Assembly (NCBI GenBank): GCA_029448655.1
Contig: JACCLO010000005.1
Coordinates: 1,984,001-2,048,000, forward strand
Direction of reading: 5' to 3'
From: Wolfiporia cocos
Lineage: Eukaryota > Basidiomycota > Agaricomycetes > Polyporales > Phaeolaceae
DNA: 64,000 nucleotides
The translations under genes and the position numbers were made by a program. Each line of letters starts with the position of its first letter. The stretch's first letter is position 1. This document shows positions 48,726-59,266 of this stretch, piece by piece. Under the pieces are notes generated by a model, which was not told the origin of the DNA, did no database searches, and saw only the letters and a program-made list of their open reading frames with translations.

Positions 48726-49486
48726 TCCATAAAGTAAGGGGAGCTCGCGCCGTAGGCGCTCGCGTGCCGCTAGCGTGTCGCTCGCGTTTTGCGCACATGG
48801 ACGCCACGTTTGCCGCGTGGCGTCCATGCGCGTCGTTGATCCTCCTCCCATTAGATAGGGCGCCTGCCGTCCGCGGAGTTGGCCGGTAGATTCCCACGCC
48901 CGGCGCCTGCAAGGTGCGCACGCTGTTCCTGCCCCGCACCACGGGGATTCGTGCCCCATGCCACGGGGATTCGTGCCCCATGCCACGGGGATTCGTGCCC
49001 CACACCACGGGGATTCGTGGCCCATTCCATGGGGGTTTGTGGCCCATGCCACAGGGATTTGTGTCCTGTGGCATGGGGATTTTGTAATGTAAATACCCCA
49101 CACCACGGGGATTTGTACCCCGTGCCACGGGGATTCGTGCCCTACACCACGGAGATTTTTGGCCCATGCTATGGGGGTTTGTGCCCCATGCCACGGGATT
49201 CGTGCCCCATGCCACAGGGATTTGTGTCCTGTGGCATGGGGATTTTGTAATATAAATACTCCACACCACAGGGGTTTGTACCCTGTGCCACAGGTATTTG
49301 CACCCCAATGCCACAGGGGTGAATTCCCACACCCAGCGCCTGCAAGGCATGCCGGTTACAGATTCTACAAGCAAAGCGACAACGATACCGAGCATCAGCG
49401 AGGTGGAGGAGTGGCTGAGCAGGCAGAGACTAAAATATATTCTTAACACATAATGTTTGTGGCGAAGCCACAGGTAACTAAGCTAG
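48726..49486 (+). mobile_element. Array unit 7 (type A, copy of unit 5)
   Basis: Same length (761 bp) and same sequence as unit 5 in every stretch compared. Hairpin at 49458-49472, then GCTAG. Confidence 0.7.
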
Positions 49487-50722
49487 TCTATAAGTAATGG
49501 GGGCTCGCGCCGGAGGCGCTCGCGTGCAGCTAGCGTGTCACTCGCGTGTCGCTCGCGTTTTGCGCACGTTCAGCGCACGTTTTGCGCACATGGACGCCAC
49601 GTTTTGCGCACGTTCAGCGCACGTTTTGCGCACATGGACGCCACGTTTGCCGCGTGGCGTCCATGCGCGTCGTCAAATCCTGCTCCCATTAGGGGCGCCT
49701 GCCATCCGCGGAGTTGGCCGGTGGATTCCCACGCCCGGCGCCTGAAAGGCGCGCGCGCTGTTTCTGCTTGGCACCACGGGGATTCGTGCCCCATGCCACG
49801 GGGATTCGTGCCCCATGCCACGGGGATTCGTGCCCCACACCATGGGGATTCGTGGCCCATTCCATGGGGGTTTGTGGCCCATGCCACAGGGATTTGTGTC
49901 CTGTGGCATGGGGATTTTGTAATGTAAATACCCCACACCACGGGGATTTGTACCCCATGCCACAGGTATTTGCACCCCAATGCCATGGGGATTTGTGCCC
50001 CATGCCACAGGGATTTGTGCTCTGTATCATGGAGATTTGTGCCCCGTGCCATGGGGATTTGTGTCCTGTGGCACGGGGATTTGTACCCCATGCCACAGGG
50101 ATTTGTGCCCCGTGCCACGGGGATTTGTGCTCTGTGCCATGGAGATTTGCGCCCTGTGCCACGGGGATTTGTACCCCGTGCCACAGGGATTCGTGCCCTA
50201 CACCACAGGGATTTTTGGCCCATGCCATGGGGGTTTGTGCCCCATGCCACAGGGATTTGTGCCCTGTGCCACGGGGATTTGTGTCCTGTGCCACGGGGAT
50301 TTTGTAATGTAAATACCCCACACCATGGGGATTTGTGCCCCACACCACAGGGATCTGTGCCCTGTGCCATGGGGATTTATGCCTCATGCCACGGGGATTT
50401 TTGTAACATAAATGGCCTGTGCTGTAGATGCCTGCCAAAAGATTGCAAAAAATGAAGAACATTTGACACCACATTACACAGTATTACAAGGGAAGCAACG
50501 ATGAGACCGAGGATCAGTGAGGTGTCAGAAGTGGCTGAGCAGGCAGAGACAAAAGAGGCAAATTGGGGAACCCATGGGTAATGCACAGGAAATTCATGGG
50601 AGATCCACAGGTAATTAAAAAAAAACCCCTGATTATCTGAAATAGGGACACATGGATTGGAATAATATATTGAAGTGGAAAAAGCAGTGTGACCGTGGCG
50701 AAGCCACGGGTAATTAACCTAG
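49487..50722 (+). mobile_element. Array unit 8 (type B, longest)
   Basis: A 1,236-bp unit. The cassette from TTTTGCGCACGTTCAGCG to ATGGACGCCACG is itself doubled at 49557-49650. It has the longest minisatellite (about 49770-50400). Hairpin at 50693-50709, then CTAG. Confidence 0.7.
49770..50405. repeat. 22-bp palindromic minisatellite (longest block)
   Basis: Imperfect 22-bp repeats of the type CCACGGGGATTTGTGCCCCGTG. Each copy contains the dyad CACGGGG...CCCCGTG or a one-base variant. Similar blocks lie near 44078-44425, 45095-45505, 46090-46600, 47115-47510, 47910-48410, 48930-49325 and 50975-51390. Confidence 0.85.
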
Positions 50723-51553
50723 TCTGAACTATAATGGGAGCTCGCGCCGTAGGCGCTCGCGTGCAGCTAGCGTGCAGCTAGCGTGTCGCTCGCGTGCAGC
50801 TAGCATGTCGCTCGCGTGTCGCTCGCGTTTTGCGCACATGGCGAGCACGTTTGCCGCGTGGCGTCCATGCGCGTCGTTGATCCTCCTCCCATTAGATAGG
50901 GCGCCTGCCATCCGCGGAGTTGGCCGGTGGATTCCCACGCCCGGCGCCTGAAGGCGCGCGCGCTGTTTCTGCTCGGCACCACGGGGATTCGTGCCCCATG
51001 CCACGGGGATTCGTGCCCCATGCCACGGGGATTTGTGCTCCACACCACGGGGATTCGTGCCCCACACCATGGGGATTCGTGGCCCATTCCATGGGGGTTT
51101 GTGGCCCATGCCACAGGGATTTGTGTCCTGTGGCATGGGGATTTTGTAATGTAAATACCCCACACCACGGGGATTTGCACCCCGTGCCACGGGGATTCGT
51201 GCCCTACACCATGGGGATTTTTGGCCCATGCCATGGGAGTTTGTGCCCCATGCCACGGGGATTCGTGCCCCATGCCACAGGGATTTGTGTCCTGTGGCAT
51301 GGGGATTTTGTAATATAAATACTCCACACCACAGGGGTTTGTACCCTGTGCCACAGGTATTTGCACCCCAATGCCACAGGGGTGAATTCCCACACCCAGA
51401 GCCTGCAAGGCATGCGTGCCAGTTACAGATTCTACAAGCAAAGCGACAACGATACCGAGCATCAGCGAGGTGGAGGAGTGGCTGAGCAGGCAGAGACTAA
51501 AATATATTCTTAAGACATAACGTTTGTGGCGAAGCCACAGGTAATTAAGCTAG
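50723..51553 (+). mobile_element. Array unit 9 (type A)
   Basis: Starts TCTGAACTATAATGGG. Type-A tail with AAAATATATTCTTAAG. Hairpin at 51525-51539, then CTAG. Confidence 0.65.
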
Positions 51554-51832
51554 TCTAAAAGTAATGGGAGCTCGCGTGGGAGCCGTCGCGTGTCGCTAGC
51601 GTGTCGCGCACGAGAATCGCACATGGCGAGCACGTTTGCCGCGTGGCGGCGCCTGTAGGGCGCCCATCGAGTGCGCGCCGGCGCCTGCAAGGCGCGCGTG
51701 CCGGTTGCAAAGGTATTACAAGCGAAGCGACGACGAGGCCGAGCGTCAGCGAGGTGGAGGAGTGGCTGAGCGGGCAGAGATATATAATAACTCCTAGAAA
51801 TACAAAATTGTGGCGAAGCCACAGGTAACTAA
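51554..51832 (+). mobile_element. Array unit 10 (short form)
   Basis: About 280 bp, close to unit 2 (GGCGCCTGTAGGGCGCCC core), no minisatellite. Hairpin at 51809-51823. The expected CTAG is replaced by CTAAAG. Confidence 0.6.
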
Positions 51833-52260
51833 AGGGCCGTGGAAGAAAACCATGTGGTTCTCGCGTGGCAACCATGCGTTCATTGGCCCGTAGGGCGCGC
51901 GCCACCACCCCCGTGCCATTTCCCACGGTCGGCGCCTACAACGCGCGCGCGGCGTTCAAGTCAAGTCCTTTCGCCACGGGGATGTTGTAACGTAAATGGC
52001 CTATACTGTAGATACCTGCTAGAAAATTTAAGAGTAACCGGGAGGTTTATGAGGCACCACAAGCGAAGCGACGACGACACCGAGCATCAGCGAGGTGTCG
52101 GAAGTGGCTGAGCGAGGTGCAGCAGGGTGATCACACACCCTGGGGGTTGGGTGGACTCACATTGCCATACAATATGTTTTTCCCTTATTCTATAAGTTAT
52201 CATACTTAAGTGACAATTGACATCCGTGGCAAAGCCGCGGGTAATTAAACTCGTGAGATG
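51833..52260 (+). mobile_element. Array unit 11 (diverged end unit)
   Basis: A diverged unit with a single CACGGGGATGTTG remnant and the GGAAGTGGCTGAGC block. A mutated hairpin (CCGTGGC-AAA-GCCGCGG) sits at 52224-52240. The right edge is uncertain. Confidence 0.45.
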
Positions 52261-52597
52261 CTAGGCTGTGTTGTGCTCCTTACATAAGATGCAGCCAATG
52301 AACTCAGTCACCCATCGGAGCAGAATGTCGGATGGTGACCCGGTCACGTCACAAAAGATTACAGTGGCGATGGGGTTCCTTGACAGTTTTATCTTTCGGC
52401 AGCTGGGACGGACCGGACTTTCAGCCACATCGGTGAGTGTGGCGCGGACGGTTCCTGCCGGTCTCGTGACCGCGTTAACCAGCATGGCGCGTCAATTCCG
52501 CTTGCGGCGAGTTACGATCAACCAGCTAAAGCGCAGTGTTGCGTGGCGATTGACTTGTGGTCTTGGTACCGGGCGTCTTGTTGTAACCCTTTGTGCG
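52261..52597. other. Intergenic, promoter of BTB gene
   Basis: Between the repeat array and the MATH/BTB-like gene. The frame of the next gene is open upstream to 52268, but the content is not conserved-looking. Confidence 0.45.
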
Positions 52598-55024
52598 ATG
52601 TCTGATAATCCGAGGCAACCTTCCTCCAGGGCATTGTCTGTGGCCAGTAGCTCGCCTGGCCGGCCATCGCCACTCTCGCGACCGCATTGGCCATGGTCGA
52701 CTTACACGCATCGGCCCTCATCGTCAGCGAGCTCTGTGTATACGCCTGGAGGTACAAGCTCCGTGCAGCAGAACTGGGACTCTAGATACCCTGCTGCCAC
52801 CTCTAACACGATCCTTTTGTCATCTCCATCAGCTGGCAAGCGTGGCTCCACCTTGACAAGTGCTACATATCATAATAGTATGATGGAAGAAGCGACTATA
52901 AGACAATGGTCGTTTAGCGTAAGCTTCTGTCTACATAGCCCAATGGCAACCGACTTAGGGTAACTTAGGCGTTCGAATGGGTCGTGCGAGATGTCCACAG
53001 GCTACGCGACTTTGTCGAAGGGGTTGAGACAACTGAAGCCCCTAATGACACAGCTGAAGGTGACCCAGATACAGAGTATTTCGAAGTATTGAAGGAGTCT
53101 CCCACGATCGGCGATGGCAAGTTCAAGCTCGAAATTGGTATGTCTATATCTATGCAGTAAGGGCTACTTTAATGAGTAACATGTCCCGTAGCAAAGACAC
53201 CCCCACCTGAGAATATGGAAAATGCTACTCTACCTACTTTAAGGAATCAGCTGCCAACACTGTCTGTATATATCACCTCGTTGATGGTGGACTTCTCACA
53301 TGCCGAATACGAGATGTCCACCTCGATGTTTGCAGCAATCAAATGCCAAGATGATAGAGTAGGTGAGCGAGGTGCCCGCGCAGAGTGGGTATGGGAATAC
53401 TGGCACGACGGTTGGGTATTCAGGCAGGAAAGTGAAGTCTGGGGTGAAGCACATCCCTTCAGACTGATGTTCCTCGTGCTGATAATAGTTGTGCAATCTC
53501 AGAATGTCCCTTGCCACCTTTGTCCTCGTTGCTTGAGAATCCCAGGATTAGAGAAACGGATTCATTCGTGATCTGCGTGCAGATGCATTCCCCTGTAGGC
53601 CCTTTCTTCCCACAACAACCTGCAGCATATTACGTCCCTCGAGACCTACTCGATGGTCTGGAGGCCTCGCTGGATAACCCCAGTGTGTACTTTGATTCTG
53701 GGTTTCTGGTGCTTGCTAACATTCTGTATAGACACTGGAGACGTACAATTCATATGTCTAGAGCGCCGGGATGCAGCTGATCCGGCTCTACCAACGTCGA
53801 ATGCTTCCGAGACTTTCAGTCAATCGTCTTCTCAGCCCATCGGACCGCAAACATCAGCCAGAAAGCGTATCATTTACGCTCATTCTGACATACTCACCCG
53901 CCGCTCCGAATACTTTGCAACAATGTTAAACTCATCGTTTGCCGAGAACCCATCGGGGTCTCTGTACCCTGGCGAAAGGAAAATATATACAATCGCCGTC
54001 GAAGAAGCCGACTTCGTGACCATCTACTGGCTCCTGAAATTCGTCTATGCAAATTGGCTGCTGTTCCGCAAGGATGACGATCCCAGACAGGCCGTTGACG
54101 GTCTCGGCGCAGGCTGGAGTGCCAGAAGATTCAGCACACCAGGAGCGCCAGACGAATGGGAGTGGAAGCCTATCGACAAAGGCGCATCCACCGAGGCACA
54201 AATTTCCGGTGCCGTCAGCGATGCGCACAGCATTGCCAGTGCCAGCAGCGCGCGCTCGAATGTCGGGGGAAGCGTTGCCTCTAGAGATAAGCCGTCTGCG
54301 GCGCCACCGGCATTGCAGACCACCGGCTCACGGACCAGTTCCGCCCCAAAGGACACATCCACCCCAGTACGCCCAACCTCCTCTCGCCGTTCTGGCCCTC
54401 CTACGACGCCATCGGCGCTGTCGAGCACCAATCATGCGTCCTCCACTGCAGCCTCCCGTGGTGCAAAGCACGTCCCAGTTCCGATCTCCCCCCCGGCGCA
54501 CTACCCGCTCTCGCCACGGCAGCCGCGGCAGCGCTCCCACCCGCCGTCCGCGTCGATTATAGACCCGCACCCGCACCCCACGCCGCCACCACGGCCGGCA
54601 TCTGCGCTATCGATGTACCAGGTCGCGCACCGGTACGCGATGCCCGGACTTGCGTCGCTGGCATTGGAACACATTATGTCGACAATCACGCCACAGGCGG
54701 GTTTCGCTATCTTGCTCGCGACGTCGGCATGGGAGGAGCTGCATTCGCCAGTCGAGGTGAGTGGACTGTCTGATTCAAAATACATGTAATCATAATCTTG
54801 CCCCCGCAGGACTATGTTGTCGACAAGTGGGATGAAGTGTCCATATCGGAAGAATTTGAGCGTTGCTGCCAGGAGGTTGCCGGTGGAGAGTGCGTCTTCG
54901 GTGCATTCCGTAGTGCGCGACACTGACATGCAGCATATCACATCGATATAGATGGGGGCCCGAAGGCGGGAAAACCTTGATGGCCTTGTTTAGACGGCTG
55001 CGATCTCCCGGCATTGCGTCGTGA
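52598..55024 (+). CDS. MATH-like/BTB (POZ) domain protein
   Basis: The ATG at 52598 gives a Ser/Pro-rich start (MSDNPRQPSSRALSVA). Joined exons then give RQWSFSAFEWVVRDVHRL, FEVLKESPTIGDGKFKLEI, YITSLMVDFSHAEYEM, EYWHDGWVFRQESEVW and SLLENPRIRETDSFVICV, which read as a MATH/TRAF-like beta-domain. The BTB domain follows: IYAHSDILTRRSEYFATML, NSSFAEN, then YTIAVEEADFVTIYWLLKFVYA. It is interrupted by a disordered Ser/Pro insert of about 170 residues and resumes with YQVAHRYAMPGLASLALEHI. Such proteins often act as Cul3 adaptors; this is inferred. A last exon after an intron near 54887-54950 ends at 55022-55024. Confidence 0.78.
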
Positions 55025-55643
55025 TGTGGCAGATGTCAGATGAACATTCGGTATACAATGAACCGGATTTTATATGTTCGTGCGATGCATTTCATGAGCC
55101 AATCTTGGAAGCATACATAAACCAAGACGCAAGTCATGCAGCTACTAGTACGATCTGTGGGCTACCATGCTATGGGCCGCCTGCGCGTATAAAATACTAC
55201 TAGCGTGCATATTGTGAGCACGGACGTGCCTGGGTATGACATCAACATGATAGTCATAAATACCTCGCCGTATGTCGTTGAAATCGATGGGAGAGATGAT
55301 TGAGAGATTAGAATGTGCGGCACGGTTAGCGCCGGAGATGAGGCGAAGTCGCAGAGACCTCAACGGCGACGCGGTGGGAAGCGACCATACCGCGCAAGTA
55401 CGAAACCACTCTCATCATATTGCTGGGAGTGCAGTCTGGCGATTGTTGATCTCTGCTCTTTGAAAGACACTTGGAAGCTTGAAGGCAGCGTTGCTAAGCT
55501 GTTCAGACAAACTTTCACTCGTAAATCTATTGGTACAGAAAGTAGGCCCTGATTTAGTCGTACAATGGCTGAGGACGCGGGCAATTTATAGTAGGATAGC
55601 GCGACTCCAAAAAAACACGGAGCTGACTCAACCATATGAAAAA
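55025..55643. other. Intergenic, convergent ends
   Basis: 3' flanks of the BTB gene (plus) and membrane paralogue A (minus). No gene or repeat was seen. Confidence 0.5.
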
Positions 55644-57009
55644 CTACAAACATTGATAATCTGCAGCTTCGAAGATGCCGACCATTCCGAACAGGAACCC
55701 CTGTGGCACGTTGATCCGGCGTCAGAAGTGTACGACATATACCGGGGCAACTGGCTCACCCTGTTCTCGCACGCAGTAGGCGCGTCGAAGTGGAGACCAC
55801 CAATGTCGGCGGGGGCTGTGCTGCACAAAGTCATCCAGTCTTCACCGCTCGCAATCCCCATGAGGCGCGACTCCCAGCGCTGAATTAACGTGGTCAATCA
55901 AGGCGTATACCAATATCACTCTGCCCGCGAGCAACCAGTGACGTACGTGTAGCCCCGACCCTTGACCGCCGACACATCCCTATCACGGGTCAGCCAGCCT
56001 GTACCATAATGACTCAGAGGAGAGGTACCTTGTCATAGATACCACCCCAATGAGGTTGGCATCCCGGTTCAGTGAAGTTTACATGCCAATGCGCCTTAAC
56101 TTGCCCTCTGGACTAGAATCAATAGCAGCTAGGTCAGAAGTCCGCAACCCCCGAGATGCAATAACACAAACCGCGGCACCGCAGAAATCAGGAGCTTGTA
56201 TCGTGCGCCCGTGGATGTTGATCGGTGTCTGTTCGCAAAGCCGCTTTCCATCAAACTGGAGCTCTGCGGAGTATTCGCGTGTTCCATAGGCAATGCAACG
56301 TCCCCAGCTTAGTTGTCCCCAAGAGACGCCTATTTTTTTGAGTTGCTCTGCGCGCCAATCCTCCTGCTCCTCCTTCATACGTTCCCTCTCACGCGCCCAA
56401 GCTACCCGCTCGCGTGTATGAGCCGCTTCCTCCTCGGATCGCTCTCTCATCAGGCGTGCGAGAGATTCTTGTTGCTCGCGCCTCTCGCGCATCCATTCGG
56501 CCTGTTCAAGCGCGTGTTCTTTACGCTCGAGATCCCAGGCAAGTCGCAGCCTCGCCCGCTCCTCCGGACTAGGTGGTACCGTGGAGATGAGCCTATTCAG
56601 CCTGATAGTTTGTACTGAGAAAGCGGCACAGAATAGCAATAAGATGGCGGTCATGGCCATCCATTTCACTCCATCGCGCTGTGGGACATGCACGGTGGTA
56701 TGTTGAGTGATGGTGGCGTACGAGACATTGGGCCCTGGTGGCATGAGCGGTTGGCGTTCATTATCACTAGAAATATACACATGAGTCAGAATTTGTTACG
56801 ACAGCCTGAATAACAGACCGTCTTCGTGTCGATCTGGGGATGTCACGGCCAATATTGTTACTGGTATAATACAGCCAGTCAGCATTCAAACGCCGAGACT
56901 AGAGCCCTGCAACTGCTTACGCATTGCGAGCTGTGCTTTGGTGTCTGTATTCCCCAGATAAATCAGGAGCAGGACTGTACGGAGGTGGAGGGTCGCCGGC
57001 TGCTACCAT
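55644..57009 (-). CDS. Membrane-anchored coiled-coil protein, YGTREY family (paralogue A)
   Basis: A family common in Agaricomycetes genomes; function unknown. The ATG at 57009 gives a Pro-rich cytosolic start (MVAAGDPPPPYSPAP), joined by an intron to DNERQPLMPPGPNVSYATI. One membrane span follows (WMAMTAILLLFCAAFSVQTI), then a charged coiled coil (EHALEQAEWMRERREQQE). The C-terminal domain has GRCIAYGTREYSAELQF, then further exons with KAHWHVNFTEPGCQPHWGG, GGQGSGLHRWESRLMG, DWMTLCSTAPADIGGLHF, CENR and GFLFGMVGIFEAADYQCL, ending at 55644. The conserved cysteines suggest disulfides on the lumenal or outer side. The exact join before KAHWHVNF is uncertain. Confidence 0.72.
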
Positions 57010-57491
57010 TAGGCTCGAGTTGTTCCGCTGTGGCGTTATGAGTACAGCACATTTCTCCCGTGTAGAACATAATGAGGCATCTATAGTCGATGATATACCT
57101 TGCAATCTATGTATGCCTTCTTACCAGAGCTCGTGAGGACCGTCAGAACGAGTTGGAAGGAGAATATCGGCGAATCGAGGAGGCGCTGCTGCGCGTGGCG
57201 TATATGCGGAGTTGAAGTGACAAATGAGCGTCAAATTGCACACACCATATCGACAAGCCGGCCGCGGTCGTCGTCATGAAATTATTATTACACTGCTTCT
57301 CATTGCTTATTGGTACAGCCTAGCATGCGCCATTGTACGTACGCTGATACAGCCAGTTTAGAGCGCCAGCAACGCGGTGAGATACAAGAAAAGAAAATTC
57401 AGAACGGAACGGGATAACTAGAACTATCGATCCACTTGGCCGTTATACTATGGTTCAGTTGTACAACCGATAAGACATGCGCATGCGGCTC
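57010..57491. other. Intergenic between paralogues B and A
   Basis: Promoter of paralogue A and 3' flank of paralogue B. Nothing else was recognised. Confidence 0.5.
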
Positions 57492-58869
57492 TTATGAGCA
57501 AGCTCGGTCTTCTGCTTCCCAGATCCCTGCAATCCCATCAGGCTGATACTGGAATTGCTGTCAGTTGCACCCACGATAGCAGTATATGAAGCGGCCGACA
57601 TACTCTCTTTTGGCAGTAAGCGGGAGAGCTGAAGTGTCTGCCGTGAATGAAGGCGGGAGTTGTTTGACACAACGCCATCCATTCGTCCTCGTTTACCACG
57701 TTCTCAAGACGTGCTTCCCAACGCTATGTCGTAAGCACAGTCAACGCTCGATTGACAAGAAATTGTTAGGCCTCGCCAGTTCGGCATAGTACTTACATGG
57801 ATACCTAAGGCTTGTCCGAGTCTGACAACGCAACCCTAGGGAAGTCTGTCAGTATGCTGTAAGAACCAATATTGCTTGAAGCGAACCTTGTCTATGATCA
57901 TTCCCCAGTCGGGTCGGCAAGCTGGCTCATTCGAGTCACGCCATCGTCCTTGGATGATTTGATGCTGGGGAATCTCATGAGGATTTGTGACCTACTATAA
58001 GCTGCAACGCACTGACCGAATGGTCTTCGCAAAGACTAGGAGTGTCCAGAGTGCGGTGATGAATGTCAACAGGCATCCCCTCGCATACATGCCTCCCGTC
58101 GAACTTCATCTGTGCGGTGTACTCACGCGTCCCATAGGAGATGCATCGTCCGCGGGGCTCTTCCCATTCGGCGAGGCCCAGCTTCTTCCGCTGATCCTCA
58201 CGCCATTGTACTCCTGCATCACGCTCATTGCGCTCCCTCTGCTCCTCCCATCTCTTACGGTCTCGTGAGAGAATCATGCGCTCTTCAACTCTTTCTCTTC
58301 GTGAGTTCTCAATCGAATCCTTTAGCTCCTCCATCTTGTGAGCCAATTGAGCCTTCTCAAGGACACTTTCCCTGCGAGCCTGGTCCCACGTAAGCCGGGT
58401 CTTCTGCTGCTCCTCAGCCGGGGGAGGCAGTTGGGATCGCAAAGTGTACAACCGATCGGTCTGTAGTGCAAACGCGATAACAAAACCGCACAGAACCACA
58501 AACAAGCAAGCTAAAAGCTTAATAGACGGCCATTTTGACCAGGGACTCTTTGTAGAGATGTCAACGTGATGGGTAGTACGGTTCGATGGACCGTGCGCAG
58601 CGCTGTCACTGTAATTGATCTCAGCAGTAATGTAAGTCTGCGCAGTTTCGCAACGCACCGCATCCCTGAGTATCTTGCGTTGTTTGTTCTGGAGCAGAGG
58701 CGTGAAAATCAGGTCGAGTGAACAATAAGGCAATCGATGATTGCATGAAATCAGAGTCGTCTTTCGCAGGCTAGATCAATTACATAAACGCACCTAGGTC
58801 GATATTCCCCAAGGTGTTTCCACTAGCACTCGCACTGTATGGAGGGGAAGCACTGAGATTGGACCGCAT
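57492..58869 (-). CDS. Membrane-anchored coiled-coil protein, YGTREY family (paralogue B)
   Basis: Same architecture as the neighbouring paralogue A. A tentative first exon at 58869 gives MRSNLSASPPYSASAS. The main exon has a membrane span (LLACLFVVLCGFVIAFALQT), a charged coiled coil (LEKAQLAHKMEELKDSIE), and GRCISYGTREYTAQMKFDGRHVC (quoted in part). Later exons give RWRDSNEPACRPDWGM, a GCVVRLGQALG segment, RWEARLENVVNEDEWMALC, FIHGRHFSSPAYC and GIAGIWEAEDRACS, with a stop at 57492-57494. The exon pattern and spacing mirror paralogue A, supporting tandem duplication followed by strong divergence. The join of the first exon is unresolved. Confidence 0.7.
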
Positions 58870-59266
58870 GTTTTTGAACTGATACTTCTCGCCTTGCTGT
58901 GGCGCTATCCAACCACGAGTTTGCAGCAATAAGCTACAGTCGCAGTAATAAGGCGACAAAGGTGGTTAATGCTGAAACAAGGCTTGAAGATTGAAGCTTT
59001 GAAGCCTGAAGGCCTGAAGGCAGTACCCGTGACGCACGAGGGTATCTAACAGCTAACAAGCTCGAAGCAGCACTTATGTAAGGCGGAGTTCTTTCGGGCA
59101 TCGTGCAAATAGAGTCTACGTGACCAGCCATGGTCAGGCGCCGTAATTTCAGTAAAGTTGCTAGGCATCGTCGGGGTGATAACAACCTAGTCCCAGGACG
59201 TGCGATAAGATTCAAACGAGAATGATATTAAAGCCCTTAGAGCTTCATTCCCGCCGACAGTACGCC
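58870..59266. other. Divergent intergenic region
   Basis: Between paralogue B (minus) and the oxygenase (plus). No gene is recognised. The oxygenase frame is open back to an ATG at 59222. Confidence 0.45.

Larger units (their letters stand above)
43848..52260. repeat. Tandem array of Helitron-like repeat units
   Basis: About 8.4 kb of head-to-tail units with no coding gene. Recurrent landmarks are a GGGAGCTCGCGCC 5' start, a GCTAGCGTG / GTCGCTCGC short-repeat zone, a 22-bp CACGGGGATTTGTGCCCC minisatellite, a GAGTGGCTGAGC block, and a 3' hairpin GTGGC-GAA-GCCAC then GGTAATTAA and usually CTAG. The next unit begins TC directly after. Long open frames on both strands follow from the period of the minisatellite and carry no protein signal. 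Confidence 0.85.

Noticed and set aside
43892..51462. Long open reading frames on both strands in the array (up to about 275 codons).
   Set aside because: They follow from the 22-bp period and low stop content of the minisatellite; they occur in several frames at once, have Gly/Pro/His repeats of no known fold, and no splice or promoter context.
44520..52120. GAGTGGCTGAGC resembles a tRNA box A (TRGCNNARYNGG), hinting at a SINE.
   Set aside because: No box B with correct spacing was seen consistently, and the ends fit a Helitron-like element better.
43848..52260. The array could be read as a CRISPR because of its short direct repeats.
   Set aside because: Repeats are 22 bp, imperfect and adjacent without unique spacers, and the host is a eukaryote.
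55479..55883. A plus-strand frame of 134 codons.
   Set aside because: It overlaps, in antisense, the C-terminal exons of membrane paralogue A, which are supported by family motifs.
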